Positions 10,195 to 21,605 of a stretch of DNA of 64,000 bases are shown here, one piece after another (positions within the stretch are counted from its first letter, which is position 1; each line of letters starts with the position of its first letter). Source of the stretch: Branchipolynoe longqiensis (lineage: Eukaryota; Annelida; Polychaeta; Phyllodocida; Polynoidae); NCBI GenBank assembly GCA_030323885.1, contig CM059198.1, forward strand, positions 76,959,097 to 77,023,096, written 5' to 3'. Both the position numbers and the translations under genes were made by a program. A model generated the notes under the pieces. It made no database searches. It saw only the letters and a program-made list of their open reading frames with translations, and had not been told where the DNA came from.

Positions 10195-10446
10195 TGATAG
10201 ATTGATTGATTGATTGATTGGTGGTTGCTTTACGCCGTGTCGGCAGCATAGGCCATATTCACGGCGAGAAATGTTTGTTTTTTGTTCAAACCATCGCTTT
10301 TACATGTAAAAGCAGACAATCAATTATGTGCCAATAGACACTAATTAAATTAGAAAGCTCACAATCATATATTTGTGGTCAAGGGAAACAAATTCCCATA
10401 GAAAAAGAAACGTTTTATTAATAATTGATAGAATCCATTTAGTAAA
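10195..10446 (-). mobile_element. LINE-1 3' UTR with (CAAT)n tail
   Basis: On the minus strand, downstream of the LINE-1 C-terminal frame, the sequence ends TTCTCGCCGTGAATATGGCC...GCGTAAAGCAACCACCAAT followed by CAAT repeats (10200-10220 on the plus strand). The same end occurs at 50341-50412 inside a target-site duplication, which shows this is a retrotransposon terminus. Confidence 0.7.
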
Positions 10447-10644
10447 CTATATGAGGTGGTACAGTCCAGCTGCCCTCAAAAAGGCTAAAATGTTTTCTTG
10501 TTTTACCTTAGAAAAAAGGTCAGGCATACTGTCTGCAGTGTAGAACCATTGGCGCAGGGCCAATAAATCAACGCAACTTAGTAAAATGTGTTTGAGTGTC
10601 AGTGGGGACTGACACCCAATACATTCAGGGGGAGGTTCCCCCTT
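10447..10644 (-). pseudogene. Non-LTR retrotransposon C-terminal fragment (LINE-1, jockey-like)
   Basis: The minus strand encodes about 65 residues ending at a stop near 10447. The frame contains PPECIGCQSPLTLKHILLSC, a C-x2-C...H-x4-C arrangement, and then an ENILAFLRAAGLYHLI end. This matches the very C-terminus of reverse-transcriptase polyproteins of jockey/CR1-like LINEs, where a cysteine/histidine knuckle and a hydrophobic end follow the RT or RNase H region. Everything upstream is lost: the frame runs into a GATA/GACA microsatellite at 10651. The 3' UTR and CAAT tail continue at 10446-10195. It is a dead 5'-truncated insertion. The clade is inferred; the C-x2-C...H...C pattern is visible. 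Confidence 0.72.
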
Positions 10645-10650
10645 GACTCG

Positions 10651-10767
10651 GATAGATAGATGGATAGATAGATAGACAGACAGATAGACAAATAGACAGA
10701 CAGACAGAGATAGACAGACATACAGATAGATAGATAGATAGACAGATAGATAGACAGACAGAGAGAT
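10651..10767. repeat. (GATA)n/(GACA)n microsatellite
   Basis: Interspersed GATAGATA and GACAGACA units. An open frame of Leu/Ser/Val/Cys on the minus strand here is an artefact. Confidence 0.93.
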
Positions 10768-10911
10768 GCACAAGACACCGGTTGACCAGAACCGTGAAGC
10801 GTGTACAGTGTTGAATGTACATTAGTTTCCGACATTAATATTCCAGTCACTCGCAAACTCCCACTCCTTCTTCATAACCATGCTGCTGTTTTTGTTTTGT
10901 TTTGTTTGTTT

Positions 10912-10961
10912 TGTCTAGGAAGCGACAAGTATAATTTTTAAAGTCATTGGTTTGACTCAAC
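10912..10961 (-). mobile_element. S1 SINE fragment leading into the 53-bp satellite
   Basis: CTAGGAAGCGACAAGTATAA and AAGTCATTGGTTTGACTCAA are the S1 5' body. The next bases jump straight to ACCAACATGGGAGACGG, skipping the B-box region normally in between. This is the point where the satellite begins. Confidence 0.7.
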
Positions 10962-11908
10962 CAACATGGGAGACGGACTCTCTAACTCATTTGGCCATCC
11001 CGTCTGTCTATGACCAACATGGGAGACGGACGCACTAACTCATTCGGCCATCCCATCTGTCTATGACCAACATGGGAGACGGACGCTCTAACTCATTCAG
11101 CCATCCCGTCTGTCTATGACCAACATGGGAGACGGACGTTCTAACTCATTTGGCCATCCCGTCTGTCTATGACCAACATGGGAGATGGATGCTCTAACTC
11201 ATTCGGCCATCCCGTCTGTCTATGACCAACATGGGAGATGGACGCTCTAACTCATTCGGCCATCCCGTCTGTCTATGACCAACATGGGAGATGGATGCTC
11301 TAACTCATTCGGCCATCCCATCTGTCTATGACCAACATGGGAGATGGATGCTCTAACTCATTCGGCCATCCCATCTGTCTATGACCAACATGGGAGATGG
11401 ACACTCTAACTCATTCGGCCATCCCGTCTGTCTATGACCAACATGGGAGATGGATGCACTAACTCATTTGGTCATCCCGTCTGTCTATGACGAACATGGG
11501 AGAAGGACGCACTAACTCATTTGGCCATCCCGTCTGTCTATGACCAACATGGGAGACGGATGCACTAACTCATTTGGCCATCCCGTCTGTCTATGACCAG
11601 CATGGGAGACGGACGCACTAACTCATTTGGCCATCCCGTCTGTCTATGACCAACATGGGAGACGAAAGCACTAACTCATTCGGCCATCCCGTCTGTCTAT
11701 GACCATCATGGGAGACGGACGCACTAACTCATTTGGCCATCCCATCTGTCTATGACCAACATGGGAGACGGACGCACTAACTCATTTGGCCATCCCGTCT
11801 GTCTATGACCAACATGGGAGACGGACGCTCTAACTCATTGGTCCATCCCGTCTGTATATGACCAACATGGGAGATGGACGCTCTAATTCATTCGGCCATC
11901 CCGTCTGG
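10962..11908 (-). repeat. 53-bp satellite made from the S1 tRNA-like head, 18 units
   Basis: Each unit holds CAACATGGGAGACGGACGCT, CTAACTCATTCGGCCATCCC and GTCTGTCTATGAC. The period is exactly 53 bp (starts at 10962, 11015 ... 11863). The first 45 bp equal the 5' tRNA-like head of type I S1 and S1/S2 elements (compare 62108-62152). On the minus strand each unit keeps an A-box-like TGGCCGAATGAG but no B box. Units differ by a few substitutions (GACGG/GATGG, CGG/TGG). Confidence 0.93.
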
Positions 11909-12129
11909 TTGCGCGGCTGTCTGTCTGCATCTAATGACTATATTATATTTTAATGTATTATAGCCATGCTGACTATTGTTCTTTACTTGCATTTGTCACA
12001 CATTGGCAGAAGTACTAGTTGACCATAGTGGATAAATGCTAGTAACTGGGTCAGACCTCTGTGTATTTCTTTTTTTGTCTTCTTCTTTTGTGATGAATTT
12101 ATTTACCCTGTTCATAATGCGTATCGCCT

Positions 12130-12843
12130 TAGCCTATGCCGATGTATGTGATTTTCGACCAACACGTCAGCGTATGTCGTCATACATTACGTATATATGT
12201 TGGGCATACATTGAGTACGTCCGGATACGTCGCTATACGTCATCTCACGTCGCAATGCGTTGAGGCTCAAAAAGAATTGTGTGTATGCTCAAAGTTTCCT
12301 AAGTGTGTCGACGTGTGGCTTGTACGTTGAACGTATGCTGCGTGTATGTTTGGGATACATCGACATATGTTGGGAGTATGTTAGGCATACATTGATATAT
12401 GTTGCTGCATGTTAGCCATACGTTCAGCTGGTGGGAATGTGCAATCCACGTACAGTCCGCATACAGTCCGCGTACTGCCAATGGATGCATTATGTACTCC
12501 TAACATACTTGAAACATATGCCTGCCGTATCTCCAGTGTATTTAACGTATACGCCATACTTCTAACGATGGAATAACATATGTAACATTGGTCAGCATTC
12601 CGTGAGCGTATGCGAGCATTTTGCGAGCGTTTTGCGAACGTTTTGCGAAGCACATGAATGTTCTCATACACTGGCAATACGTCAGAGATACGTTCTGCAT
12701 ACATTATGTAAGTTGTGTGTATGTTGTGTAAACACCCATTTTTATCCCCCGCCACTGAAAAGTTAGACAAATGCCGATGTACTGGCAAATTTTCGAACGT
12801 TGAGCACGTGCTGATGCCGTACATCATATTGTGACACGGCTTT
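12130..12843. mobile_element. ACGT-rich MITE, family M, left end missing
   Basis: The right end ATCATATTGTGACACGGCTTTA resembles the family terminus. The interior is full of TACGT, CATACG and GCGAACG words and shares blocks with 1680-1960 (GGTGGGAATGTGCAATC / GTGGGAACATACAGTC). No coding region is present, although 148- and 75-residue frames arise by chance. Confidence 0.55.
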
Positions 12844-13185
12844 AAGTCTGTTATATATGAATTACATAGCTTTTAAATCTAGGCTCATCATCAGTCCCTG
12901 GACCAATAATGTGTTAAGGCGGTCACAATGACAGTCTGGTCGATGTGACCAAAGTTAGTAAAAGAAACATCAAAATTAATATGAAATTCAATTTCCTTAT
13001 TGAAACTCAAAATTATTATGAAATGTGTACGTTAGACAAAAAACAACACCATGCTATTAACAACCCATACATGGTACAGCATCAGTGGAGTATAATGATG
13101 CGCATTGGCAGCGCCAATTAACGCAGAACGATACTAAAGCTTAACCACCTTTCGGTATTATATATATATATGTAGTACTCAGCAC
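12844..13185. other. AT-rich spacer
   Basis: I recognise nothing here except a short TATATATATATG run near 13158. Confidence 0.5.
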
Positions 13186-13360
13186 TGACCTCTCAGGCAA
13201 GGGCAGAGAGAGGTAGGCGTGGGTAGTGTGGTGACATCAGAGAGCCTAGGTGGTGTAATGGTTAGCACACTGGCCCGCAATGCAATAGATGTGGGTTTGA
13301 TTCCCACTCTAGGTGCAATATTTCCCATTTTCATCACCCCCCCCCCCCCATGCCATATAA
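13186..13360 (+). mobile_element. SINE family S4 with intact tRNA-like promoter
   Basis: AGCCTAGGTGGTGTAATGG then TTAGCACACTGG gives an A-box-like region (TGGTGTAATGG), and GGGTTTGATTCCCAC gives a B-box-like region. The CCTAGGT/TCTAGGTG arms could pair as an acceptor stem, so 13248-13318 resembles a tRNA-Gly/Glu-type cloverleaf. However, the upstream (13186-13245) and downstream sequence also match the copy at 9722, so this is a dispersed SINE rather than a tRNA gene. A poly-C run follows at 13339. Confidence 0.6.
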
Positions 13361-13684
13361 AATCATTTATTTGGTCACAATGTTTTGGAATCCTTGGTCA
13401 GACTGACACAGGAAGTAAAATGTGGCGAGTTGAGATTCATTGCATTCAGTGCTTTTGCCAGTTTGACAGTGTGTCAATCACTTGACTTTCCCCATGTGGC
13501 ATGTCATTAAAATGAGATACATATAATGATCTATATATAGAAACACGTTATTTCAAATTGACAAGAATGTTCATTTAATATTCCTTACAGTTTCTTTTCT
13601 CTTCTGTATTTAATCTCCATCATCACAGATCGCTTCGGCAATTGTAGACCAATTATCCATTATTTACATTTATTTTGTATTTAT
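13361..13684. other. Spacer
   Basis: I recognise no gene or repeat. Confidence 0.5.
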
Positions 13685-13955
13685 TTATTGTTTATTTATT
13701 ATTGATTTATTATTGATTTATTATTGATTTATTATTGATGTTTTATTTATTTATTATTTATTTATTATTATTTATTATTTATTTATTTATTTATTATTTA
13801 TTTATTATTTATTTATTATTCATTTATTATTTATTTATTTTTCATTTATTATATATTATTTATTTATTTATTATTTATTTATTATTTATTTATTATTTAT
13901 TTATTATTTATTTATTATTTATTTATTAATTATTTATTTATTATTTATTTTCAAA
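13685..13955. repeat. (TTTA)/(TTATTTA) microsatellite array
   Basis: Nearly pure TATTATTTATTTATT units over 270 bp. A 64-residue Ile/Tyr/Leu/Phe frame is an artefact. A C-rich run follows at about 13995-14020. Confidence 0.95.
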
Positions 13956-14233
13956 ATACCATAAGCTGGAATCCCGTGCATTTGACAGTCCCCTCCCTCC
14001 CCCCCCCCCCCGACCCCCCAGATTGAACATCACAAAAAAGCTCAATTCAATTGAAGTATCACCTCATTACTTCCTACACAAAACGGCACCGACTGCATTG
14101 TTTTACCACCCAGGGGCATTCTGGGCACGGGTTACGTGACAGTGACGTCACTGGTCAGTGGGTATATACATACGTTATATTATATGTGATTGCCTGAGGC
14201 CAAATGTATGAATTTAACTGCTGCGTAAAAAAA

Positions 14234-14589
14234 TTTAAAGCTGCATAGTCCGATGAAAATATCAAATTTTCAAAACCAAAACAATTATCTAAATTTGATT
14301 CTACATATCGAACTTAGATACTGGTGCACTTATTAAACATTTGTCACCACATAGAAGGGACTACTGAGGCAATTGAATAGAACCTGTTACTGCAGAAGCC
14401 TATGGGATCAGAGTTTTGACAAGCCTGCCAAAATTAATTTTGCATGGTTCCACTTCAAATATCTCAAAAGTTAGACACTTAAAATAAAAGTTACCTAAAG
14501 CTAAAGTAAAGTACACAATAACGATCAACCTAATGTATTTATCTCAGAAAATTTCAGAACCTCAAAACCATTAGACTATGCAATTTTAA
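14234..14589 (-). mobile_element. MITE family N, full length, abutting the 70-bp satellite
   Basis: The left end TTTAAAGCTGCATAGTCCGA pairs with the right end ATTAGACTATGCAATTTTAA as imperfect inverted repeats. The interior (GATACTGGTGCACTTATTAA, AGAACCTGTTACTGCAGAAG, AATATCTCAAAAGTTAGAC) is the reverse complement of the copy at 57956-58312, and both are about 356 bp. The first satellite unit starts 5 bp after the right end. Confidence 0.82.
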
Positions 14590-14593
14590 CCCG

Positions 14594-17500
14594 CACGCAC
14601 CTATAGAAGCCAATAGGAGTGATGCAGAAGGCGCCTCTTACTCCTCTTACTAATGTCAGTATTCACGCACCTATAGCAGCCAATAGGAGTGATGCAGAAG
14701 GCTCCTATTAGTCCTCTTACTAATGCCAGTATTCACGCACCTATAGAAGCCAATAGGAGTGATGCAGAAGGCTCCTCTTACTCCTCTTACTAATGTCAGT
14801 ATTCACACACCTATAGAAGCCAATAGGAGTGATGCAGAAGGCTCCTCTTACTCCTCTTACTTATGTCAGTATTCACACACCTATAGAAGCCAATAGGAGT
14901 GATGCAGAAGGCTCCTCTTAGTCCTCTTACTAATGCCAGTATTCATGCACCTATAGAAGCCAATAGGAGTGATGCAGAAGGCTCCTCTTACTCCTCTTAC
15001 TTATGTCAGTATTCACACACCTATAGAAGCCAATAGGAGTGATGCAGAAGGCTCCTCTTATTAATGTCAGTATTCACGCACCTATAGAAGCCAATAGGAG
15101 TGATGCAGAAGGCTCTTCTTACTCCTTTTACTAATGTCAGTATTCACCCACCTATAGAAGCCAATAGGAGTGGTGCAGAAGGCTCCTCTTAGTCCTCTTA
15201 CTAATGTCAGTATTCATGCACCTATAGAAGCCATTAGGAGTGATGCAGAAGGCTCCTCTTACTCCTTTTACTTATGTCAGTATTCACACACCTATAGAAG
15301 CCAATAGGAGTGATGCAGAAGGCTCCTCTTAGTCCTCTTAATAATGTCAGTATTCACGCACCTATAGCAGCCAATAGGAGTGATGCAGAAGGCGCCTCTT
15401 ACTCCTCTTACTAATGTCAGTATTCACGCACCTATAGAAGCCAATAGGAGTGATGCAGAAGGCTCCTCTTACTCCTGTTACTTATGTCAGTATTCACACA
15501 CCTATAGCAGCCAATAGGAGTGATGCAGAAGGCTCCTCTTACTCCTCTTACTTATGTCAGTATTCACGCACCTATAGCAGCCAATAGGAGTGATGCAGAA
15601 GGCTCCTCTTACTCCTCTTACTAATGTCAGTATTCACACACCTATAGAAGCCAATAGGAGTGATGCAGAAGGCTCCTCTTACTCCTCTTACTTATGTCAG
15701 TATTCACGCACCTATAGAAGCCAATAGGAGTGATGCAGAAGGCTCCTCTTATTCCTCTTACTAATGTCAGTATTCACACACCTATAGAAGCCAATAGGAG
15801 TGATGCAGAAGGCTACTCTTACTCCTCTTTCTAATGTCAGTATTCACACACCTATAGAAGCCATTAGGAGTGATGCAGAAGGCGCCTCTTACTCCTCTTA
15901 CTAATGTCAGTATTCACGCACCTATAGCAGCCAATAGGAGTGATGCAGAAGGCTCCTCTTAGTCCTCTTACTAATGCCAGTATTCACGCACCTATAGAAG
16001 CCAATAGGAGTGATGCAGAAGGCTCCTCTTACTCCTCTTACTAATGTCAGTATTCATGCACCTATAGAAGCCAATGGGAGTGATGCAGAAGGCTCCTCTT
16101 ACTCCTCTTACTAATGTCAGTATTCACGCACCTATAGCAGCCAATAGGAGTGATGCAGAAGGCGCCTCTTACTCCTCTTACTAATGTCAGTATTCACACA
16201 CCTATAGAAGCCAATAGGAGTGATGCAGAAGGCTACTCTTACTCCTCTTACTAATGTCAGTATTCACACACCTATAGAAGCCATTAGGAGTGATGCAGAA
16301 GGCGACTCTTACTCCTCTTACTAATGTCAGTATTCACGCACCTATAGCAGCCAATAGGAGTGATGCAGAAGGCTCCTCTTACTCCTCTTACTAATGTCAG
16401 TATTCACGCACCTATAGAAGCCATTAGGAGTGATGCAGAAGGCTCCTCTTACTCCTCTTACTAATGTCAGTATTCACGCACCTATAGAAGCCAATAGGAG
16501 TGATGCAGAAGGCTCCTCTTACTCCTCTTACTAATGTCAGTATTCACGCACCTATAGAAGCCAATAGGAGTGATACAGAAGGCTACTCTTACTCATTTTA
16601 CTAATGTCAGTATTCACACACCTATAGCAGCCAATAGGAGTGATGCAGAAGGCTACTCTTACTCCTCTTACTAATGTCAGTATTCACGCACCTATAGCAG
16701 CCAATAGGAGTGATGCAGAAGGCTCCTCTTACTCCTCTTACTAATGTCAGTATTCATGCACCTATAGCAGCCAATAGGAGTGATGCAGAAGGCTCCTCTT
16801 ACTCCTCTTACTAATGTCAGTATTCACGCACCTATAGCAGCCAATAGGAGTGATGCAGAAGGCTACTCTTACTCCTTTTACTAATGTCAGTATTCACGCA
16901 CCTATAGAAGCCAGTAGGAATGATCCAGAAGGCTCCTCTTTCTCCTCTTACTAATGTCAGTATTCACGCACCTATAGAAGCCAATAGGAGTGATGCAGAA
17001 GGCGCCTCTTACTCCTCTTACTAATGTCAGTATTCACGCACCTATAGAAGCCAATAGGAGTGATGCAGAAGGCGCCTCTTACTCCTCTTACTCCTCTTAC
17101 TTATGTCAGTATTCACGCACCTATAGAAGCCAATAGGAGTGATGCAGAAGGCTCCTCTTACTCCTCTTACTCCTCTTACTAATGTCAGTATTCATGCACC
17201 TATAGCAGCCAATAGGAGTGATGCAGAAGGCTCCTCTTAGTCTTCGTACTAATGTAAGTATTCACGCACCTATAGAAGCCAATAGGAGTGATGCAGAAGG
17301 CTCCTCTTAGTCCTCTTACTAATGTCAGTATTCCCACACCTATTGAAGCCATTAGGAGTAATGCAGAAGGCTCCTCTTACTCCTCTTACTTATGTCAGTA
17401 TTCACACACCTATAGCAGCCAATACATGTGATGCAGAAGGCTCCTCTTACTCCTTTTACTAATGTCAGTATTCACACACTTATAGAAGCCAATAGGAGTG

Positions 17501-20075
17501 ATGCAGAAGGCGCCTCTTACTCCTCTTACTAATGTCAGTATTCATGCACCTATAGAAGCCAATAGGAGTGATGCAGAAGGTTCCTCTTACTCCTCTTACT
17601 TATGTCAGTATTCACACACCTATAGCAGCCAATAGGAGTGATGCAGAAGGCTACTCTTAGTCATCTTACTAATGTCAGTATTCACGCACCTATAGCAGCC
17701 ATTAGGAGTGATGCAGAAGGCTCCTCTTACTCCTCTTACTAATGTCAGTATTCACACACCTATAGAAGCCAATATGAGTGATGCAGAAGGCTCCTCTTAC
17801 TCCTCTTACTAATGTCAGTATTCACACACCTATAGAAGCCAATACGAGTGATGCAGAAGGCTCCTCTTAGTCCTCTTACTAATGTCAGTATTCACGCACC
17901 TATAGCAGCCATTAGGAGTGATGCAGAAGGCTCCTCTTAGTCCTCGTACTAATGTCAGTATTCACGCACCTATAGAAGCCAATAGGAGTGAGTCGGAAGG
18001 CTCCTCTTACTCCTCTTACTAATGTCAGTATTCACGCACCTATAGAAGCCAATAGGAGTGATGCAGAAGGCTCCTCTTACTCCTCTTACTAATGTCAGTA
18101 TTCATGCACCTATAGAAGCCAATAGGAGTGATGCAGAAGGCTCCTCTTAGTCCTCTTACTAATGTCAGTATTCACGCACCTATGGCAGCCATTAGGAGTG
18201 ATGCAGAAGGCTCATCTTAGTCCTCGTACTAATGTCAGTATTCATGCACCTATAGAAGCCAATAGGAGTGATGCAGAAGGCTCCTCTTACTCCTCTTACT
18301 AATGTCAGTATTCACACACCTATAGCAGCCAATAGGAGTGATGCAGAAGGCTCCTCTTACTCCTCTTACTAATGTCAGTATTCATGCACCTATAGAAGCC
18401 AATAGGATTGATGCAGAAGGCGCCTCTTACTCCTTTTACTAATGTCAGTATTCACACACCTATAGCAGCCAATAGGAGTGATGCAGAAGGCGCCTCTTAC
18501 TCCTCTTACTTATGTAAGTATTCACGCACCTATAGCAGCCAATAGGAGTGATGCAGAAGGCGCCTCTTACTCCTCTTACTAATGTCAGTATTCACGCACC
18601 TATAGCAGCCAGTAGGAGTGATGCAGAAGGCTACTCTTACTCCTCTTACTTATGTCAGTATTCACACACCTATGCAGATGCAGAAGGCGCCTCTTACTCC
18701 TCTTACTCCTCTTACTCCTCTTACTTATGTCAGTATTCACGCACCTATAGAAGCCAATAGGAGTGATGCAGAAGGCTCCTCTTACTCCTCTTACTAATGT
18801 CAGTATTCACTCACCTATAGCAGCCAATAGGAGTGCTGCAGAAGGCACCTCTTACTCCTCTTACTTATGTCAGTATTCATGCACCAATAGAAGCCAATAG
18901 ATGTGATGCAGAAGGGTCCTCTTACTCCTCTTACTAATGTCAGTATTCACACACCTATAGAAGCCAATAGGAGTGATGCAGAAGGCTCCTCTTACTCCTA
19001 TTATTTATGTCAGTATTCATGCACCTATAGAAGCCAATAGGAGTGATGCAGAAGGCTCCTCTTACTCCTCTTACTGATGTCAGTATTCACACACCTATAG
19101 AAGCCAATAGATGTGATGCAGAAGGCTCCTCTTAGTCCTCTTACTAATGTCAGTATTCACGCACCTAGAGCAGCCAATAGGAGTGATCCAGAAGGCTCCT
19201 CTTACTCCTCTTACTAATGTCAGTATTCACACACCTATAGCAGCCAATAGGAGTGATGCAGAAGGCGCCTCTTACTCCTCTTACTAATGTCAGTATTCAA
19301 ACACCTATAGCAGCCAATAGGAGTGATGCAGAAGGCGGCTCTTACTCCTCTTACTTATGTCAGTATTCACGCACCTATAGCAGCCAATAGGAGTGATGCA
19401 GAAGGCTCCTCTTACTCCTGTTACTGATGTCAGTATTCACACAACTATAGCAGCCAATAGATGTGATGCAGAAGGCTCCTCTTACTCCTCTTACTAATGT
19501 CAGTATTCATGCACCTATAGAAGCCAATAGGAGTGATGCAGAAGGCACCTCTTACTCCTCTTACTAATGTCAGTATTCACGCACCTATAGAAGCCAATAG
19601 GAGTGATGCAGAAAGCTCCTCTTACTCCTCTTACTGATGTCAGTATTCACACACCTATAGCAGCCAATAGGAGTGATGCAGAAGGCTCTTCTTACTCCTC
19701 TTACTGATGTCAGTATTCACACACCTATAGCAGCCAATAGATGTGATGCAGTAGGCTCCTCTTACTCCTCTTACTTATGTCAGTATTCACACACCTATAG
19801 AAGCCAATAGATGTGATGCAGAGGGCTCCTCTTACTCCTCTTACTGATGTCAGTATTCACACACCTATAGAAGCCAATAGATGTGATGCAGAAGGCTCCT
19901 CTTAGTCCTCTTACTAATGTCAGTATTCACACACCTATAGAAGCCAATAGGAGTGATGCAGAAGGCGCCTCTTACTCCTCTTACTAATGTCAGTATTCAC
20001 GCAACTAGAGCAGCCAATAGGAGTGATCCAGAAGGCGCCTCTTACTCATCTTACTAATGTCAGTATTCACGCAGA
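14594..20075. repeat. 70-bp satellite, about 78 units
   Basis: The unit reads CACGCACCTATAGAAGCCAA, TAGGAGTGATGCAGAAGGCT, CCTCTTACTCCTCTTACTAA, TGTCAGTATT. Most spacings are exactly 70 bp. Recurrent variants are GAAG/CAGC, GCTCCT/GCGCCT and TTACTAA/TTACTTA. Local 9-bp (TCCTCTTAC) gains occur near 17090, 17161 and 18690-18725, and losses near 15055 and 18670. The 70-bp period does not keep frame, so it is not coding. The unit matches no SINE or MITE in the window. Confidence 0.95.
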
Positions 20076-20142
20076 TCACGGCGCCTTCCACTGAACGCGT
20101 CCTTTTTATGCACAGGTGAACACACACAGGTCCCGATGGTTG

Positions 20143-20440
20143 TTTCTTGGAGTTTTACGTCCTGGCAACATCTAAGATAACATCAGGACGGGTATTGGCT
20201 TTTGACAGTGCACACGCATGGCGACTTTATAGTGCTGCCCCACTGGGGGACCAGGCTGCCAGCACCACGACCCGATATCCCATTCAGTCATATTATCCCA
20301 ACACTGCGCTAACCAGTCCTCGCCCTATCCTATTAATGCCAAGCGCCTGGCTAGGGAGCGATAAGTATCAATTTTTTAAGTCATTCGTTTGACTGGACTG
20401 GGAATTGAACTCCCGACCTCCCGCACGGGAGGCCTGCTCC
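20143..20440 (-). mobile_element. S1 SINE, full length, type II head
   Basis: All S1 blocks are present: TTTTACGTCCTGGCAACATC, GGCGACTTTATAGTGCTGCC, CCTATCCTATTAATGCCAAG and CTGGCTAGGGAGCGA. The head on the minus strand reads GGCCTCCCGTGCGGGAGGTC with a B-box-like AGTTCAATTCCC. The type II head differs from the Ser/Leu-like type I head. Confidence 0.88.
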
Positions 20441-20674
20441 CTACCGATGTTTAGTTATTGTTTCTGCCCCGAGCCTCTTCGTTTATGCAACCCGAGTTTG
20501 TAGAATCTGCGCATGATAAAAACAATAGTTGGGAAGGTCAGAGGTGATTAATCGATGTCGGCCAAGGGTTCCTCATGCGGTGTTTTGGGTGTTTGAGACA
20601 TCCATTCCGCTGGATAAATTCGGCAAAGCTAAGCCCGCCAAAACGCTCGGGCCGGAGGCTGATTTAGTTGTTTA
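20441..20674. other. Spacer between two S1 copies
   Basis: No feature was recognised. The composition is more balanced than elsewhere. Confidence 0.4.
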
Positions 20675-21012
20675 TTTGTTTTACGTCCTAGCAACATCTT
20701 AGGTCAGATCAGGACATGTACCGACTTGTGACAGTGCACACTCATGGCAACTTTATATTGCTGCCCCACTGGGAGACCAGGCCACCAGCACCATGACCTG
20801 ATATCCCACTCAGTCACATTATCCTGACACTGAGCCAACCAGTCCTTGCCCTATCCTATTAATGCTGAGTGCCTGGCTAGGAAGCGGCGTGTATCAATTA
20901 CTAAGTAGTTGGTTTGACTCAACCAGGGTTCGAATGCACAAACCCATCGGTTCGGATCCCCCGATCTCCCAAAACAGACGGACGCTCAACTCATTCGGCA
21001 ATCCCGTCTGGT
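20675..21012 (-). mobile_element. S1 SINE, full length, type I head
   Basis: From TTTTACGTCCTAGCAACATC (tail) to CTCATTCGGCAATCCCGTCT (5' head). Two B-box-like motifs are present on the plus strand as GGGTTCGAATGC and CGGTTCGGATCC. The 45-bp head portion is the same sequence that forms the 53-bp satellite at 10962. Confidence 0.88.
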
Positions 21013-21088
21013 CCCGGCCCGGAGGCTGGGAGGGCGTCGGGCCACCTCAGGAATACGTCATGAGGAGGAACTGGCGCGTTCTAAGTCC

Positions 21089-21165
21089 TGGCATCATCTA
21101 AGTTCATATCAGGATGGCTATTATTTGGAAGGTTTTCACTTTAGTGCTCAGTTTTAGAGAATGAC

Positions 21166-21167
<2 letters not shown>
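21089..21167. mobile_element. S1 tail fragment followed by a family X right end
   Basis: 21089-21115 holds AAGTCCTGGCATCATCTAAG (S1 tail). 21117-21167 holds GGCTATTATTTGGAAGGTTT and TTTTAGAGAATGACCCATAT, matching the right end of the X element at about 50038-50133. Confidence 0.5.
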
Positions 21168-21215
<48 letters not shown>

Positions 21216-21246
21216 TATGTAAATATATATATATATATATATAAAT
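21168..21246. repeat. (AT)n microsatellite
   Basis: Almost pure alternating AT. Confidence 0.95.
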
Positions 21247-21247
21247 A

Positions 21248-21296
21248 CAGTAAGACCTCTCTAGAGGACAGATCGACCACTGCACTATATCGATAC
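21248..21296. mobile_element. MITE family P, left-end fragment
   Basis: CAGTAAGACCTCTCTAGAGG then AGATCGACCACTGCACTATA, as in the intact copies; the rest is lost. Confidence 0.6.
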
Positions 21297-21469
21297 CTGG
21301 TTAGTTTAGTAGTTAATGTAGAAAAACTGCCGGAGCTACTCAACAAAGGTCCTCCCGTTATGAGTAGATTATGCTAATTGCTGGACCCGGACGTGCTTCC
21401 TTCTCGCTGGACTACGAGTAGCCAGAGGCGGAGTACCGAGGTAAAATATATATGCGTGAGTGTGTGTAG

Positions 21470-21605
21470 TACATTAGTTGTTTAAGCAGGGCGATTGGTC
21501 TTCCTCATTCCACTATTCCTTGCCCTATCCTAATAATGCCGAGCGGCTGGCTAGGAAGTGACAAGTATCAATTCAAGTATCAGTCATAGGTTTGACTCGA
21601 CCTCG
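21470..21605 (-). mobile_element. Chimeric SINE S1/S2, copy 1
   Basis: On the plus strand an S2 tail (ACATTAGTTGTTTAAGCAGG, GATTGGTCTTCCTCATTCCA) is fused to the S1 5' body (CCTTGCCCTATCCTAATAAT, GAGCGGCTGGCTAGGAAGTG, GGTTTGACTCGACC). The sense strand is minus: S1 tRNA-like side first, S2 tail last. The same join recurs at 50205 and 61945. The head is cut where LINE-2 begins at about 21606. Confidence 0.8.

Noticed and set aside
10962..11908. CRISPR-like array
   Set aside because: Units are directly contiguous with no unique spacers, have a SINE origin, and lie in a eukaryotic context.
13248..13318. Functional tRNA gene
   Set aside because: A and B boxes are present, but flanks on both sides match the degenerate copy at 9722, and the anticodon arm is not convincing; a SINE is the better reading.
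14594..20075. CRISPR-like or 5S-type gene cluster
   Set aside because: There are no spacers. The 70-bp unit has no A/C-box Pol III layout or terminator of a 5S gene; it is a plain satellite.
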